From DASUHT01 sp038230835 (GTDB lineage: Bacteria > Actinomycetota > Thermoleophilia > Gaiellales > JAICJC01): a stretch of 64,000 bases of DNA. This document shows, piece after piece, positions 32,507 through 41,576 of this stretch. The position numbers were made by a program, and so were the translations under genes. The stretch is taken from the NCBI GenBank assembly GCA_038230835.1, contig JBBRMM010000001.1, positions 246,302 to 310,301 of the forward strand. Reading direction: 5' to 3'. The notes beneath the pieces are model-generated. The model did no database searches. It was not told the origin of the DNA and was given only the letters and a program-made list of their open reading frames with translations. Within the stretch, counting starts at the first letter, position 1, and the number at the start of each line of letters is the position of its first letter.

Positions 32507-35503
32507 GTGACGATCTGTACGCAGTGCCGCCAGAACAATCCCACGGGTGCGAAGTTCTGCAACACGTGCGGAGCGCCGCTGGTCGAGGGGACGTCCGGCA
32601 GCCGCGAGCAGCGCAAGACGGTCACCGTGCTGTTTTGCGACGTGACCGGGTCGACCGAGTTGGGGGAGCGGCTCGACGCCGAGGCGCTGCGCGCGTTGCT
32701 CGCTCGCTATTTCGAATGGATGAAGGCGATCGTCGAGCGGCATGGCGGCAGCGTTGAGAAATTCATCGGCGATGCCGTGATGGCCGTCTTCGGCGTGCCG
32801 GTGCTGCACGAGGACGACGCTCTCCGCGCGGTGCGGGCGGCGGTCGAAATGCGAGACGCGTTGCCTGAGTTAGGGCTGCAGGGGCGGATCGGCGTCATGA
32901 CCGGTGAGGTGGTGACCGGAACCGAAGAGCGGCTGGCAACGGGCGACGCTGTGAACGTGGCGGCGCGGCTGGAGCAGGCTGCGCAGCCGGGTGAGGTGCT
33001 CGTCGGAGGCGCGACGCTGGCACTCGTCCGAGACACGGCTGAGGTCGAGCCGGTCGAGCGGCTCGAGCTGAAGGGCAAGGCCGAGCCGGTTCCCGCCTAC
33101 CGGCTCCTGCGCGTGGGCATGGCGCCGGAGCGCCGCCACGAGGCGCTGTTCGTCGGACGTCGTCGCGAGCTCGGGCTCCTGCGGGACGCATGGGACGCTG
33201 TGCGGCAGGCGCGGCGTTGCGAGCTGGTGACTGTGGTGGGTGACGCCGGCGTCGGCAAGTCTCGGCTGGTCGCGGAGGTTCTGGCGTCGATCGACGCAAC
33301 GGTGGTTCGCGGCCGCTGCCTGCCCTACGGGGAGGGGATCACGTACTGGCCGGTGGTCGAGGTGCTGAAGCAGCTTGGTGTGTCGCCACGGGAGGAGGTC
33401 GCCGCGGTTGCGATCCGGTCGTTGCTCGGCGAGACGGAGTCGGCGACGTCCGCCGAGGAACTCGCATGGGCGTTCCGCAAGACGCTGGAGCAGGCTGCGC
33501 AGGAGCAGTCGTTGGTCGTCCTGTTCGACGATGTGCAGTGGGGAGAGGAGACGTTCCTCGACTTGGTCGAGCACGTCGCGCTTCTGTCCTCCGGCGCATC
33601 GATCCTGATGTTGTGCATCGCGCGGCCGGAGCTGGCCGAGCGCCGCCCGGGCTGGCCGGTGACACTTCGGCTCGAGCCGCTGAGTGACGAAGACGTCGAC
33701 GAGCTGCTGGCGCGGCGGATCCACGGCGAGCTGCACGAGCGGATCGCCCGCGCCGCGGGTGGGAACCCGCTCTTCGTCGAGGAGATGCTGGCCATGGCCG
33801 GCGAGGCGGACGGCGAGGTGGTCGTCCCGCCCACCTTGAAGGCGCTGCTCGCGGCTCGCCTGGATCGGCTCGAGCCGGGCGAGCGGAGGGTACTGGAAAT
33901 GGGCGCCGTCGAGGGCGAGATCTTCCACCGGGGAGCGGTCCAGGCGCTTGCACCCGAAGAGACTCAGGTGACACCGCGCCTGGCGGCGCTGGTCCGCAGG
34001 GAGCTGATCCGGCCGGACAGGCCACAGCTCGCGGGCGAGGACGGCTTCCGCTTTCGCCATCTGCTGATCCGCGATGCCGCCTACGATTCGTTGCCAAAGG
34101 CGACCCGCGCCGAGCTCCATCAGCGGTTTGCAACCTGGCTCGAGGCGCACGGTTCCGAGCTGGTCGAGCTGGACGAGCTGCTCGGCTACCACCTTGAGCA
34201 GGCGTGCCGCTACCGCGCCGAACTCGGGATGGAACGCGATGACCAACTGGCTGCGACGGCGCGGCGCCTGCTGACCGCCGGCGGCCGCCGCGCAAAGCGT
34301 CGCGCGGACTTCGCCGCCGCCGTCAGACTGCTCGAGCGGGCCGCCGCGTTCGTCCCCTTGGGCGATCTTGACCTGGCTCTCGAAACCGACCTCGTCGACG
34401 CCCTGTACTGGATGGGCAACGGCGCCTCCGCGCTCGCGCGTGCGGATGCGATTGCCGAGCGGGCGGCTGCTGAAGGCGACCAGGTGGGCGAGATGTGGGG
34501 GAGGATCCAGGCGGGCATCATCCGCGTGTCCATCGAGCCGGAGGGCGCTGCCGAGCGGTTGGCGGGGATCGTCGAGAGGGCGCAGCCTGTCTTCCGGGCC
34601 GCGGGCAGCGACCTCGCCCTCTGCACCGCTTGCCAGGCGCTCGGGATGGTCGCGTTCGAGCGCGCGCAGGCGGACGCAGCTCTCGAGGCATACGACCAAG
34701 CTGCTGTCCACGCTCGACGAGCGGGACTCCAGGAGGAGTTTCTCGACTGGCGCGCCCTGTGCCGCTTTTACGGCACCACCCCCGTGTCGGGAGTGTTAGC
34801 GTGGCTGGACGACCACGAGTCCCGGGCAGGGTGGGCGAACTGGGGGCTCCGTGTGTGCCGCGGCCATGCACTGGCGATGATCGGCGACTTCGACCAGGCA
34901 CGGGCGATCTTCGCCGAAGCGCGGGTGGAGTTGGCCGAGCGCGGCGGCGGAATCGGGCTCGCGGTGACCACCGGTATCGAATCCGCGACCTTCGAACTGC
35001 TTGCCGGAGACCCCGGTGCAGCCGCAGAGCTCGGATCGGAGGGGTGCGCGCTGCTCGAGGAACTGGGGGACATGAGCTTTCTGTCCACCGCCGCCGCGAC
35101 TCGGGCAGGCGCGCTGTACGAGCTCGACCGGCTCGCCGAGGCCGACTCCTGGGCCGACCGGGCGGCAGAACTCGGTGCGAGCGAAGATGCATTCACGCAG
35201 CTCATCTGGCGCCAGGTGAAGGCAAAACTGCTCGCCCGCGCCGGCGGGCACGCCGAGGCCGAGCGGCTCGCGCGCGAGGCGGTCGCGATCGGCGAGGGCA
35301 CAGACTTTCTCAACGGGCAGGCAGACGCCCGCGCCGACCTCGGCGAGGTACTCGCACTGTCCGGCCGGTACGAAGACGCAGCCTCCGAGCTCGAAAGAGC
35401 CGAAGCGCTGTACGACCAGAAAGGCAACACCGTCTCGGCCCAGCGCGCGCACGCCCGGCTGTTGGAGTTTCGAGGGCTTTCCGGCCCACCGCGAGTGTTG
35501 TAG
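32507..35503 (+). CDS. Zinc ribbon - class III cyclase - AAA ATPase - TPR signalling protein
   Basis: A 998-residue soluble protein. CTQCRQNNPTGAKFCNTCG (3-21) is a zinc ribbon. The cyclase (about 35-205) shows TVLFCDVTGSTELGERL and FIGDAVMAVFG with both metal aspartates, then NVAARLEQAAQPGEVLVG. The ATPase has VGDAGVGKSRL (P-loop, near 245) and LVVLFDDVQWG (Walker B, near 340). TPR-like helices run from about 590 to the end. It is the class of cyclase-ATPase regulators common in soil actinobacteria; whether cAMP or cGMP is made cannot be read. GTG start with TAGACT 6 bases before it. Confidence 0.9.
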   Translation: MTICTQCRQNNPTGAKFCNTCGAPLVEGTSGSREQRKTVTVLFCDVTGSTELGERLDAEALRALLARYFEWMKAIVERHGGSVEKFIGDAVMAVFGVPVLHEDDALRAVRAAVEMRDALPELGLQGRIGVMTGEVVTGTEERLATGDAVNVAARLEQAAQPGEVLVGGATLALVRDTAEVEPVERLELKGKAEPVPAYRLLRVGMAPERRHEALFVGRRRELGLLRDAWDAVRQARRCELVTVVGDAGVGKSRLVAEVLASIDATVVRGRCLPYGEGITYWPVVEVLKQLGVSPREEVAAVAIRSLLGETESATSAEELAWAFRKTLEQAAQEQSLVVLFDDVQWGEETFLDLVEHVALLSSGASILMLCIARPELAERRPGWPVTLRLEPLSDEDVDELLARRIHGELHERIARAAGGNPLFVEEMLAMAGEADGEVVVPPTLKALLAARLDRLEPGERRVLEMGAVEGEIFHRGAVQALAPEETQVTPRLAALVRRELIRPDRPQLAGEDGFRFRHLLIRDAAYDSLPKATRAELHQRFATWLEAHGSELVELDELLGYHLEQACRYRAELGMERDDQLAATARRLLTAGGRRAKRRADFAAAVRLLERAAAFVPLGDLDLALETDLVDALYWMGNGASALARADAIAERAAAEGDQVGEMWGRIQAGIIRVSIEPEGAAERLAGIVERAQPVFRAAGSDLALCTACQALGMVAFERAQADAALEAYDQAAVHARRAGLQEEFLDWRALCRFYGTTPVSGVLAWLDDHESRAGWANWGLRVCRGHALAMIGDFDQARAIFAEARVELAERGGGIGLAVTTGIESATFELLAGDPGAAAELGSEGCALLEELGDMSFLSTAAATRAGALYELDRLAEADSWADRAAELGASEDAFTQLIWRQVKAKLLARAGGHAEAERLAREAVAIGEGTDFLNGQADARADLGEVLALSGRYEDAASELERAEALYDQKGNTVSAQRAHARLLEFRGLSGPPRVL

Positions 35504-35537
35504 GCTCGCCACCAATCGAACGAAAGGCAGGCCCTCA

Positions 35538-35834
35538 ATGGCGTTTGCACGCGTTGTGTCCTTCGATGGAGTGAACAAGGAGCGCATCGAGCAGATGAAG
35601 CGGGAAATGAGCGGGGAGGGCCCGCCCGAGGAGATCCCGGCCACCGAGTTCATGCTCTTCCATGACCCGGAGGCCGAGCGGTCGCTGGCCGTCCTGTTCT
35701 TCGAGACGGAAGACGACTACCGTCGTGGAGACGCGGCGCTGAACGCGATGCCGACCGATGACACCCCGGGCAGCCGAACGTCGGTCACCAAGTACGACGT
35801 CGCGATCCGCATGGCTGTCGAACGTCAGACCTGA
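35538..35834 (+). CDS. Small ferredoxin-fold (ABM/EthD-like) protein
   Basis: A 98-residue protein resembling antibiotic-biosynthesis monooxygenase-like alpha/beta proteins: MAFARVVSFDGVNKERIEQM, EFMLFHDPEAERSLAVLFFETEDDYRRGD and the C-terminal strand SVTKYDVAIRM. Role unknown; such proteins often dimerise. AAAGGCAGG precedes ATG. Confidence 0.7.
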   Translation: MAFARVVSFDGVNKERIEQMKREMSGEGPPEEIPATEFMLFHDPEAERSLAVLFFETEDDYRRGDAALNAMPTDDTPGSRTSVTKYDVAIRMAVERQT

Positions 35835-35934
35835 GCCACTGAGCGCCCTGAATCGGCGCGGGTCAGCGGTGTCTGCGGTTGAACGCGGGCCGGCGGTTGC
35901 CGTCCGCTGACCGGACGGCGAAACTACCGCCGTC

Positions 35935-37275
35935 ATGACTGAAACAGTGCCCGAGACGCGGTATGCAAAGACGCTGGACGGCGGCTACATCGCGTACAAG
36001 ATCCTTGGCAAAGGTGAGGTTGACGTCGCGATCGTGGGCTCGATCGCCACCAACATCGAGGTGTTCATGGGTTACGAGCCGGCTGCGCGGTCGTGGTTCG
36101 ACCTGGCGTCGAGCGCGCGTGTGACCCTGCATGATCGGCGGGGGACGGGGCTGTCGGATGACATGGGCGGGTTGCCGAACCTCGAGACTCGTGCGGCCGA
36201 CCTTGTCGCCGTACTCGATGCCGCCGGACAGGAGCGCCCGATCCTCCTCGCGTCCGGCGACGGGGGGATGGTGGCTGCGCTCCTCGCCGCGACCCGCCCA
36301 GATCGCGTTGCGGGGCTCGTCTGGTTCCTGGCCCAGGCACGATCGGTCGCTGCCCCCGGCTGGCCTCATGGGCGAGACCCTTTGGAGGTTGAGCAGCTCG
36401 CCGAGGCCGCCGAGACGGGGTGGGGAACGCCCGCGTTCGTGGAGCAGATGTACCCAAGTATGAAGTCGGACGGGCACGCCCTCGAGTTCCTGGCGACCAT
36501 GCAGCGGCACGCCTGTGGCCCGGCCACTGCCGTCGGATTCATGCGGCTCCACCATCAGTACGATGTTCGCGAGGTCCTCCCGACGCTTCGGCTCCCCGTC
36601 ACGGTTCTGGCGCCGAGGGGTTCGAGCGACGACCGGCTTTTCCGCCAGGCCGAGGCAACCGCTGAGCTGATCCCCGGCGGGATCCTCCAGCTCTTACCGG
36701 CGACGGCCACGAGGTTGTGGCACCCGTCGGTCATCTCGGAGACGCGGACGTTCTGCGGTATCGGCCAGCCGCCGCCGGAGCTCGACACCGTGCTTGCCAC
36801 CGTGCTGTTCTCGGACATCGTCGGATCGACCGGGCATCAGGCGCGCCTCGGCGACCGCGCTTGGAAGGAGCTGGTCGAACAGCATCATGCGACCGTGCGA
36901 GAGGCCCTCGGTCGGTGGCGCGGGGTGGAGATCGACACCGCCGGCGACGGGTTCTTCGCCAGCTTCGACGGGCCGGCGCGGGGCATCCAGTGCGCGCTCG
37001 AGATCTCGCGGCGTGTGGGCGACCTCGGCATCCAGATTCGCGCCGGAATGCACACCGGCGAGTGCGAACTGATCGACGGCAAGATCGGCGGTCTGAGCGT
37101 CGCCATCGGCGCCCGTGTCGCGGCCACCGCCTCCGCCACAGAGGTGCTCGTCTCGCAGACTGTCAAAGACCTCGTCGCCGGATCCGGCCTCGAGTTTGAG
37201 GATCGCGGAGAGCACGAGCTGAAGGGCGTTCCCGGACGCTGGCGCCTTTACTCGGTCGCGAGCCACACCCCCTGA
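35935..37275 (+). CDS. Alpha/beta hydrolase - class III cyclase fusion
   Basis: A 446-residue protein. The hydrolase-like half (1-270) shows VTLHDRRGTGLSD, typical of the cyclase-associated hydrolase family. Its nucleophile elbow reads SGDGG, so the position that usually holds Ser is Asp, as in dehalogenase-type enzymes or an inactive sensor. The cyclase half (about 285-446) keeps the metal aspartates (VLFSDIVGST, DTAGDGFFASF) and the HTGECELIDGKIGG segment. It is a presumed ligand-sensing cyclase. A degraded paralogue lies at 38.1-39.1 kb. Confidence 0.85.
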   Translation: MTETVPETRYAKTLDGGYIAYKILGKGEVDVAIVGSIATNIEVFMGYEPAARSWFDLASSARVTLHDRRGTGLSDDMGGLPNLETRAADLVAVLDAAGQERPILLASGDGGMVAALLAATRPDRVAGLVWFLAQARSVAAPGWPHGRDPLEVEQLAEAAETGWGTPAFVEQMYPSMKSDGHALEFLATMQRHACGPATAVGFMRLHHQYDVREVLPTLRLPVTVLAPRGSSDDRLFRQAEATAELIPGGILQLLPATATRLWHPSVISETRTFCGIGQPPPELDTVLATVLFSDIVGSTGHQARLGDRAWKELVEQHHATVREALGRWRGVEIDTAGDGFFASFDGPARGIQCALEISRRVGDLGIQIRAGMHTGECELIDGKIGGLSVAIGARVAATASATEVLVSQTVKDLVAGSGLEFEDRGEHELKGVPGRWRLYSVASHTP

Positions 37276-37314
37276 TCCGGAGCGCCCAGGTCGCGCGGCG
37301 GGGCGTCTGCGGCT

Positions 37315-37964
37315 CTACACCTTGTGGCTGATGAGCTCCTTGAAAGCTTGCTGGTCGCGAATCGGATCGAAGTCGGAATCGCCCTCCGCGAACGATCGGA
37401 ACCGCTCCGACCCGTCGACCGCGCGCTGGAGGTGCTCGATCGCATCGGCCGTCCGCCCGGCGAGGCTCTCGCAGCACGCGAGGTTGTAGAGCGCCCCGGC
37501 GTACTCGGGATGAGCCTCGATCAGCTCGCGCCGCGATCCGCCGCCTCCGCGTACTCGCCGGCCTCGTAGAGTGGGTGGAGCGGGGCCCATATCTCCCAGC
37601 CGTCAGGCGCGTATGCCTTCCCCGGCGTCCCGCCGAGTGCGACGACCGTCGTCCCCGGCTCCTCGGCGAAAGCCGTCCGCTTGACGCCGGGCCGGGCGAA
37701 GACAAACGAGCCGGCCGGGGCGTCCACCCGCTCGCCGTCGAGCTCGAACCTCGCGCGGCCCCGCTGGACGAGGTAGAGCTCCTCGTTCGCGTCCTCCTCC
37801 GACTCGTCGTGCTCGTTGATCAGCCGGTCGCCCGCGTCCCGAGCCGTAAATGCGTTGATGCCGAAGGACGTGATGCCCAGGTGATGCCGGACCGGCCGCC
37901 ACGGGCACCGGCCGTCGGTGATCTCGTCGATGTCGTCCAGGTGCGCGATTGTGTAGCCGCTCAT
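37315..37964 (-). pseudogene. Cupin-TPR protein, paralogue, single frameshift
   Basis: The N-terminal part (MSGYTIAHLDDIDEITDGR, cupin strands EELYLVQRGRARFELDGERV) is open from ATG 37964 after a strong AGGAGG. After YEAGEYAEAADRG the frame stops; the continuation RELIEAHPEYAGALYNLACCE, a TPR-like tail, is in another frame, so one base is missing near 37540. Repaired length is about 216 residues, like the paralogue at 5.5 kb. Either a recent pseudogene or a base error. Confidence 0.75.
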
Positions 37965-38095
37965 CAGACCTCCTGCAGGTCGTTGTTGGAGGTCTGCAAC
38001 TCTCGCACGGCGGGCATGCGAACGCAACGGTTCCTCGACACGCGGTGCGGCTCCCCGTGGGATCGACTCGCTTTCCGGTGCCCGCGCGGTCTTGC

Positions 38096-39098
38096 TCAGG
38101 CGCCGGTGACGGTGAACAGATGCCACTCCCCGGCGACACCCTTGAGCTCGTGAGCACCGCGCTCGGCGACGTCCTGGCTGATCGCGCTCGCACAGCGGAT
38201 GCCGCGGGCAGGCCCGTCGAACGCGGCGAAGAACCCGTCGCCGGCGGTGTCCAGTTCGCGACCGCGGTGGCGGGACAGCTGCCGGCGGACGAGTGCATGG
38301 TGGCGCTCGACGATCGTGCGCCAGTCCGCGTCGCCGAGTCGGGAGAGGTCAGCGGTCGAGTCGACGATGTCTGTGAAGAGGATCGTCGCGAGCACGCGAT
38401 CGGGCTCAGGCTCGATCCATCCGTCGGCATTCCATGCGTCGCGCAGAGACCGCTCCAGCTCGTTGGCCACCGTATCGACCTCGGCGAACGCTGGGATGTG
38501 GCAGTTCCCGGGAAGCTCGACGTAGGTCGAGCCGGGGATCCGGCCGGCGATGTACCTGCCCTGCTCAACGTCGACCCAGGGATCGTCAACATAGTGCAGC
38601 ACGAGCGTGGGCACGCTGATGGCCTGCAGCGCGTCGCGCACGTCGATGCCCATGTTCATCGTCCGCAGCGCCGTCTCGGCGGCGGGCGTCGCCGCGTAGC
38701 GGTAGTGCTGGTCCATGGCGGCGATCTCCGCCTCGCTCGCGTTCGGCCACCCCGAGCGCACGCTCCTGTCCTGGTAGCGCGGCTCCAGCATCCGGGCGCG
38801 CTCTTCCTCGAGCTCACGTAGGTAGCGAGCTTCGGGCGTTCCCCATGGGTAGTCGGGTGCCCAGAGCGCTCGCGCCAGTCCGCCGTAGAGGCACAGAGCC
38901 CCTGTTCACTCGGGTACGTGGCGGCGAACAGGACGCTCATCGCAACGCCTCCCAAGCCATCTCCACATGCGAGGTGGCGCCGGGCACGAACACCACGTCG
39001 AACGGCCCGTCACCGATCACCTGATAGGCAATCGCAACATCACCGCTCAGCGCGTAGCGAGTCTGCGGCCGCGTCACGCCAAGAAGTTCTAACAGCAT
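38096..39098 (-). pseudogene. Alpha/beta hydrolase - cyclase fusion, decayed
   Basis: Paralogue of the 35.9 kb gene with several lesions. ATG 39098 begins TRPQTRYALSGDVAIAYQVIG and GPFDVVFVPGATSHVEMAWE, then stops: about 65 residues including the nucleophile elbow are lost. Another frame continues GGVAMSVLFAATYP; one base later shifts again to LCLYGGLARALWAPDYPWG. The hydrolase end has LVLHYVDDPWVDVE and GNCHIPAF. The cyclase starts correctly (ATILFTDIVDST, DTAGDGFFAAF) but jumps from AISQDV to AERGAHELKGV, removing about 60 residues. No active enzyme is expected. Confidence 0.8.
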
Positions 39099-39209
39099 GC
39101 GGGCGCCTACCGCGTTGACAGCGTCCCTGCCGCCCGCGGTTACCTTGAGGCGCTCCTTGCATCAAACACTTGCCGAGGCCTGACGGCGGGGTGTGCGTGT
39201 CTGATTTTT

Positions 39210-39617
39210 TCAGGAGCCGGATGTATTGAGGGCGGCCGCGGCACGGATGAGCGCCTGGAACGCGTCGGGGTCGACCTCGTCTGCCTCATGGATGTCGATC
39301 GCGCGCCGCGCGTTCCCCTCGAGGCTGGAGTTGAAGAGCTTCGCCGGGTCGTTCAACGAGGCTCCCTTGAAGAAGGTCAGCTTCACGATCGACTGGTATG
39401 ACTCGCCGGTGCAGATGATGCCGTCGTGCGACCAAACGGGGGTGCCTGGGTTGGTTTTCTTGGCCCACTTCCACTCTTCCACGACGTCGGGGTCTGCCTC
39501 ATGGATCAGCTTACGCATCCTGCTCAAGGTCTCCCCGCGCCAGTCTCCGAGGTCGGCGATTCTCTGGTCGATCAGCTTGGGTGCCGACTGGTCATCGGCC
39601 GAGTCCGAACTATCCAT
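39210..39617 (-). CDS. DUF1801 (YdhG-like) protein
   Basis: A 135-residue protein of the DUF1801 family: MRKLIHEADPDVVEEWKWAK, VWSHDGIICTGESYQSIVKLTFFKGA and an N-terminal helix. Usually a small dimeric protein without known catalytic role. AGGAGGAG lies just before ATG. Confidence 0.85.
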   Translation of the reverse strand: MDSSDSADDQSAPKLIDQRIADLGDWRGETLSRMRKLIHEADPDVVEEWKWAKKTNPGTPVWSHDGIICTGESYQSIVKLTFFKGASLNDPAKLFNSSLEGNARRAIDIHEADEVDPDAFQALIRAAAALNTSGS

Positions 39618-39729
39618 GTTCTCCTCCTGTCAGCCGGCGGGGTTCCACGCGACTGTGCGGTGAGCCGAGTGTAGTCCGGGCCAGCCGGTTGGGCGCTCCA
39701 AAGCGTCTCGTTCCCGTAACCTTTCGCGT

Positions 39730-40830
39730 GTGGCCGTTCTCCGATTGACCAAGGCCCAGGCCCGCCGCATCGCCGTGCGTGCGCAGCTGCTCGACGCACC
39801 GCGGCCGACGGAGCTGCTCGCCGTCGTACAGCAGCTGACGCTGCTGCAGATCGACCCGACTGCGGCCATCGCGCCCAGCGCGGACCTCGTGGCCTGGAGC
39901 CGCCTTGGATCGGGGTACCGGCCCGCCCACCTGCAGCACGCCATCGAGCACGACCGCACGCTCTTCGAGCTCAACGCGCTGGTGCGGCCGATGAGCGACC
40001 TGGGTCTGTGCCTGGCCGGTGCGGCTGAGTGGCCCAGCTATGAGCGTATGCGTGTCTGGCTCCGCGCCAACGACTCCTTCCGGCGCGACATCCTCGACCT
40101 GCTCGGCCGCTCCGGGCCGGTGACTTCGCGCGACATCCCGGACACGTGCGTGGTGCCGTGGGCCTCGACCGGGTGGACCAACAACCGCAACGTCACCCGG
40201 ATGCTGGAGTCCTTGATGATGCGCGGTGAGGTCGCGATTGCCGGGCGCGTCACGCGGGAACGGCTGTGGGACCTGCCCGAGCGGGTGTACCCGGCCGACG
40301 TCGTCGTCCCGTCTGTCGACGAGGCCCGCCGGGCGAGGAACGAGCGGCGGCTCGCCTCGCTCGGCATCGCCCGGCGGAGAGCCACGGCCATGCCGATCGA
40401 GCCGGTCGACGTCGGCGAGGCCGGCGAGCCGGCCGTGGTCGAGGGCACCAAGGGCGAGTGGCGCGTCGACCCCGCCGCGCTCGGCGAGGAATTCGAGGGG
40501 CGTACGGTGCTCCTGTCGCCATTCGACCGGCTGGTCTATGACCGCGCCCGCGCCCAGCAGCTGTTCGACTTCGAGTACACCCTCGAGATGTACAAGCCCG
40601 CGGCCAACCGCCGCTGGGGTTACTTCGCCCTCCCGGTCCTCCACGGCGACCGGCTGGTCGGGAAGGTCGACGCAAAGGCGGATCGCGAGGCGTCCGTGTT
40701 GCGGGTGAACGCGATCCACGAGGACGTGAGGTTCGACCGCACGATCAAAAAGGCCGTGAAGGCAGAGCTGGAGGCCCTGGCCTCCTGGCTCGGCCTTCGC
40801 CGTGTCGAACCAACCTCGGGATCCATGTAG
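39730..40830 (+). CDS. YcaQ-like winged-helix DNA glycosylase family protein
   Basis: A 366-residue protein of the HTH_42/YcaQ family, whose characterised members unhook DNA interstrand crosslinks. LRLTKAQARRIAVRAQLL and LLQIDPTAAI are the opening; LSPFDRLVYDRARAQQLFDFEY and RRWGYFALPVLHGDRLVGKVD are the conserved C-terminal block. The QxD-type active-site residues of YcaQ appear as QID near residue 40. GTG start with TAACCT 7 bases before it. Roles in resistance to alkylators are inferred from the family only. Confidence 0.82.
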   Translation: MAVLRLTKAQARRIAVRAQLLDAPRPTELLAVVQQLTLLQIDPTAAIAPSADLVAWSRLGSGYRPAHLQHAIEHDRTLFELNALVRPMSDLGLCLAGAAEWPSYERMRVWLRANDSFRRDILDLLGRSGPVTSRDIPDTCVVPWASTGWTNNRNVTRMLESLMMRGEVAIAGRVTRERLWDLPERVYPADVVVPSVDEARRARNERRLASLGIARRRATAMPIEPVDVGEAGEPAVVEGTKGEWRVDPAALGEEFEGRTVLLSPFDRLVYDRARAQQLFDFEYTLEMYKPAANRRWGYFALPVLHGDRLVGKVDAKADREASVLRVNAIHEDVRFDRTIKKAVKAELEALASWLGLRRVEPTSGSM

Positions 40831-40855
40831 CCGAGGTCGGTGCCGTGCCGTCGCG

Positions 40856-41446
40856 TCAGTCGTGGAAGCTGGTCGAGGCTAGGAGTGCTTCGACGCGACG
40901 CTGGTTTGTGGCGATGTTCGGCCCGCGAAAGCATGCGCTGACCGCGAATGCCGATCCGACGTTGTTGGCGTCCACAGCGGCGGTCACCAGAGCGGTGATC
41001 TCCCGTTGCCCGCCGAGCCGCCTGCAGCCAAGGTCGAGCATATCGTTGGGGGTACCGGAGTACAGGGTGGCGGGTCGACCGCCGATCTTGGTCTGCACGC
41101 CCGAGACGCGGCCCATCCAGTCCGGGCTGCTTGTGAACCACCACACGAGCACACCGGACGGCTCAAGGTGCTTGAGCGGCGCCCCGCAGACCGTCGTGGA
41201 GCCGGTCGTGACGCATGGTGACGTCTGCGATGCCGTGCTCAGATACACGATCGATTCTGACACGGTGCTCACATCCGGCCACGTGTACGCCCGCCAACTC
41301 GCTGGATACAGGAACGAGACACCGTCACGATCGAAGCGCGCTAGGGACGGCGCGCGTAGCCCTCCGGTTGGCGATGTGGTGTCTCGGCCCGTGCACGACA
41401 CGGCGAGCATGACGACCGCGCAGAGGTGTATGACACGCAAACACAC
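40856..41446 (-). CDS. Secreted lipoprotein of unknown function
   Basis: A 196-residue protein, GTG start, with a lipoprotein signal (VVMLAVSCTG). The mature part (FDRDGVSFLYPASWRAYT, CVTTGSTTVCGAPL, LALVTAAVDANN-like C-terminus with conserved Cys) matches a family of secreted actinobacterial proteins without known role. It converges with the YcaQ-like gene. Confidence 0.65.
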   Translation of the reverse strand: MCLRVIHLCAVVMLAVSCTGRDTTSPTGGLRAPSLARFDRDGVSFLYPASWRAYTWPDVSTVSESIVYLSTASQTSPCVTTGSTTVCGAPLKHLEPSGVLVWWFTSSPDWMGRVSGVQTKIGGRPATLYSGTPNDMLDLGCRRLGGQREITALVTAAVDANNVGSAFAVSACFRGPNIATNQRRVEALLASTSFHD

Positions 41447-41518
41447 GTGACGTACGACGCGCGGCCGGTACTCCCGGTTAGCCGTTCCCGGGATCGCCGT
41501 CCGCCCGGGCCCGCGGGT

Positions 41519-41546
41519 TTGAATTCTTTATACTGGTCTGTGATAC
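41519..41546 (+). promoter_or_regulatory. Candidate promoter of the TolB-SpaA gene
   Basis: TTGAAT (41519-41524) and TGATAC (41541-41546) with 16 bases between, 31 bases before ATG. TATACT at 41529 is an alternative -10. The AT-rich stretch stands out in this GC-rich sequence. Confidence 0.4.
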
Positions 41547-41576
41547 TCCCGGTCACGCGGCGGTGGCAGGGGTGGC

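Noticed and set aside
32870..34711. 613-codon minus-strand frame opposite the zinc ribbon-cyclase-ATPase gene
   Set aside because: Only a complement of a real gene; no start signal and no domain.
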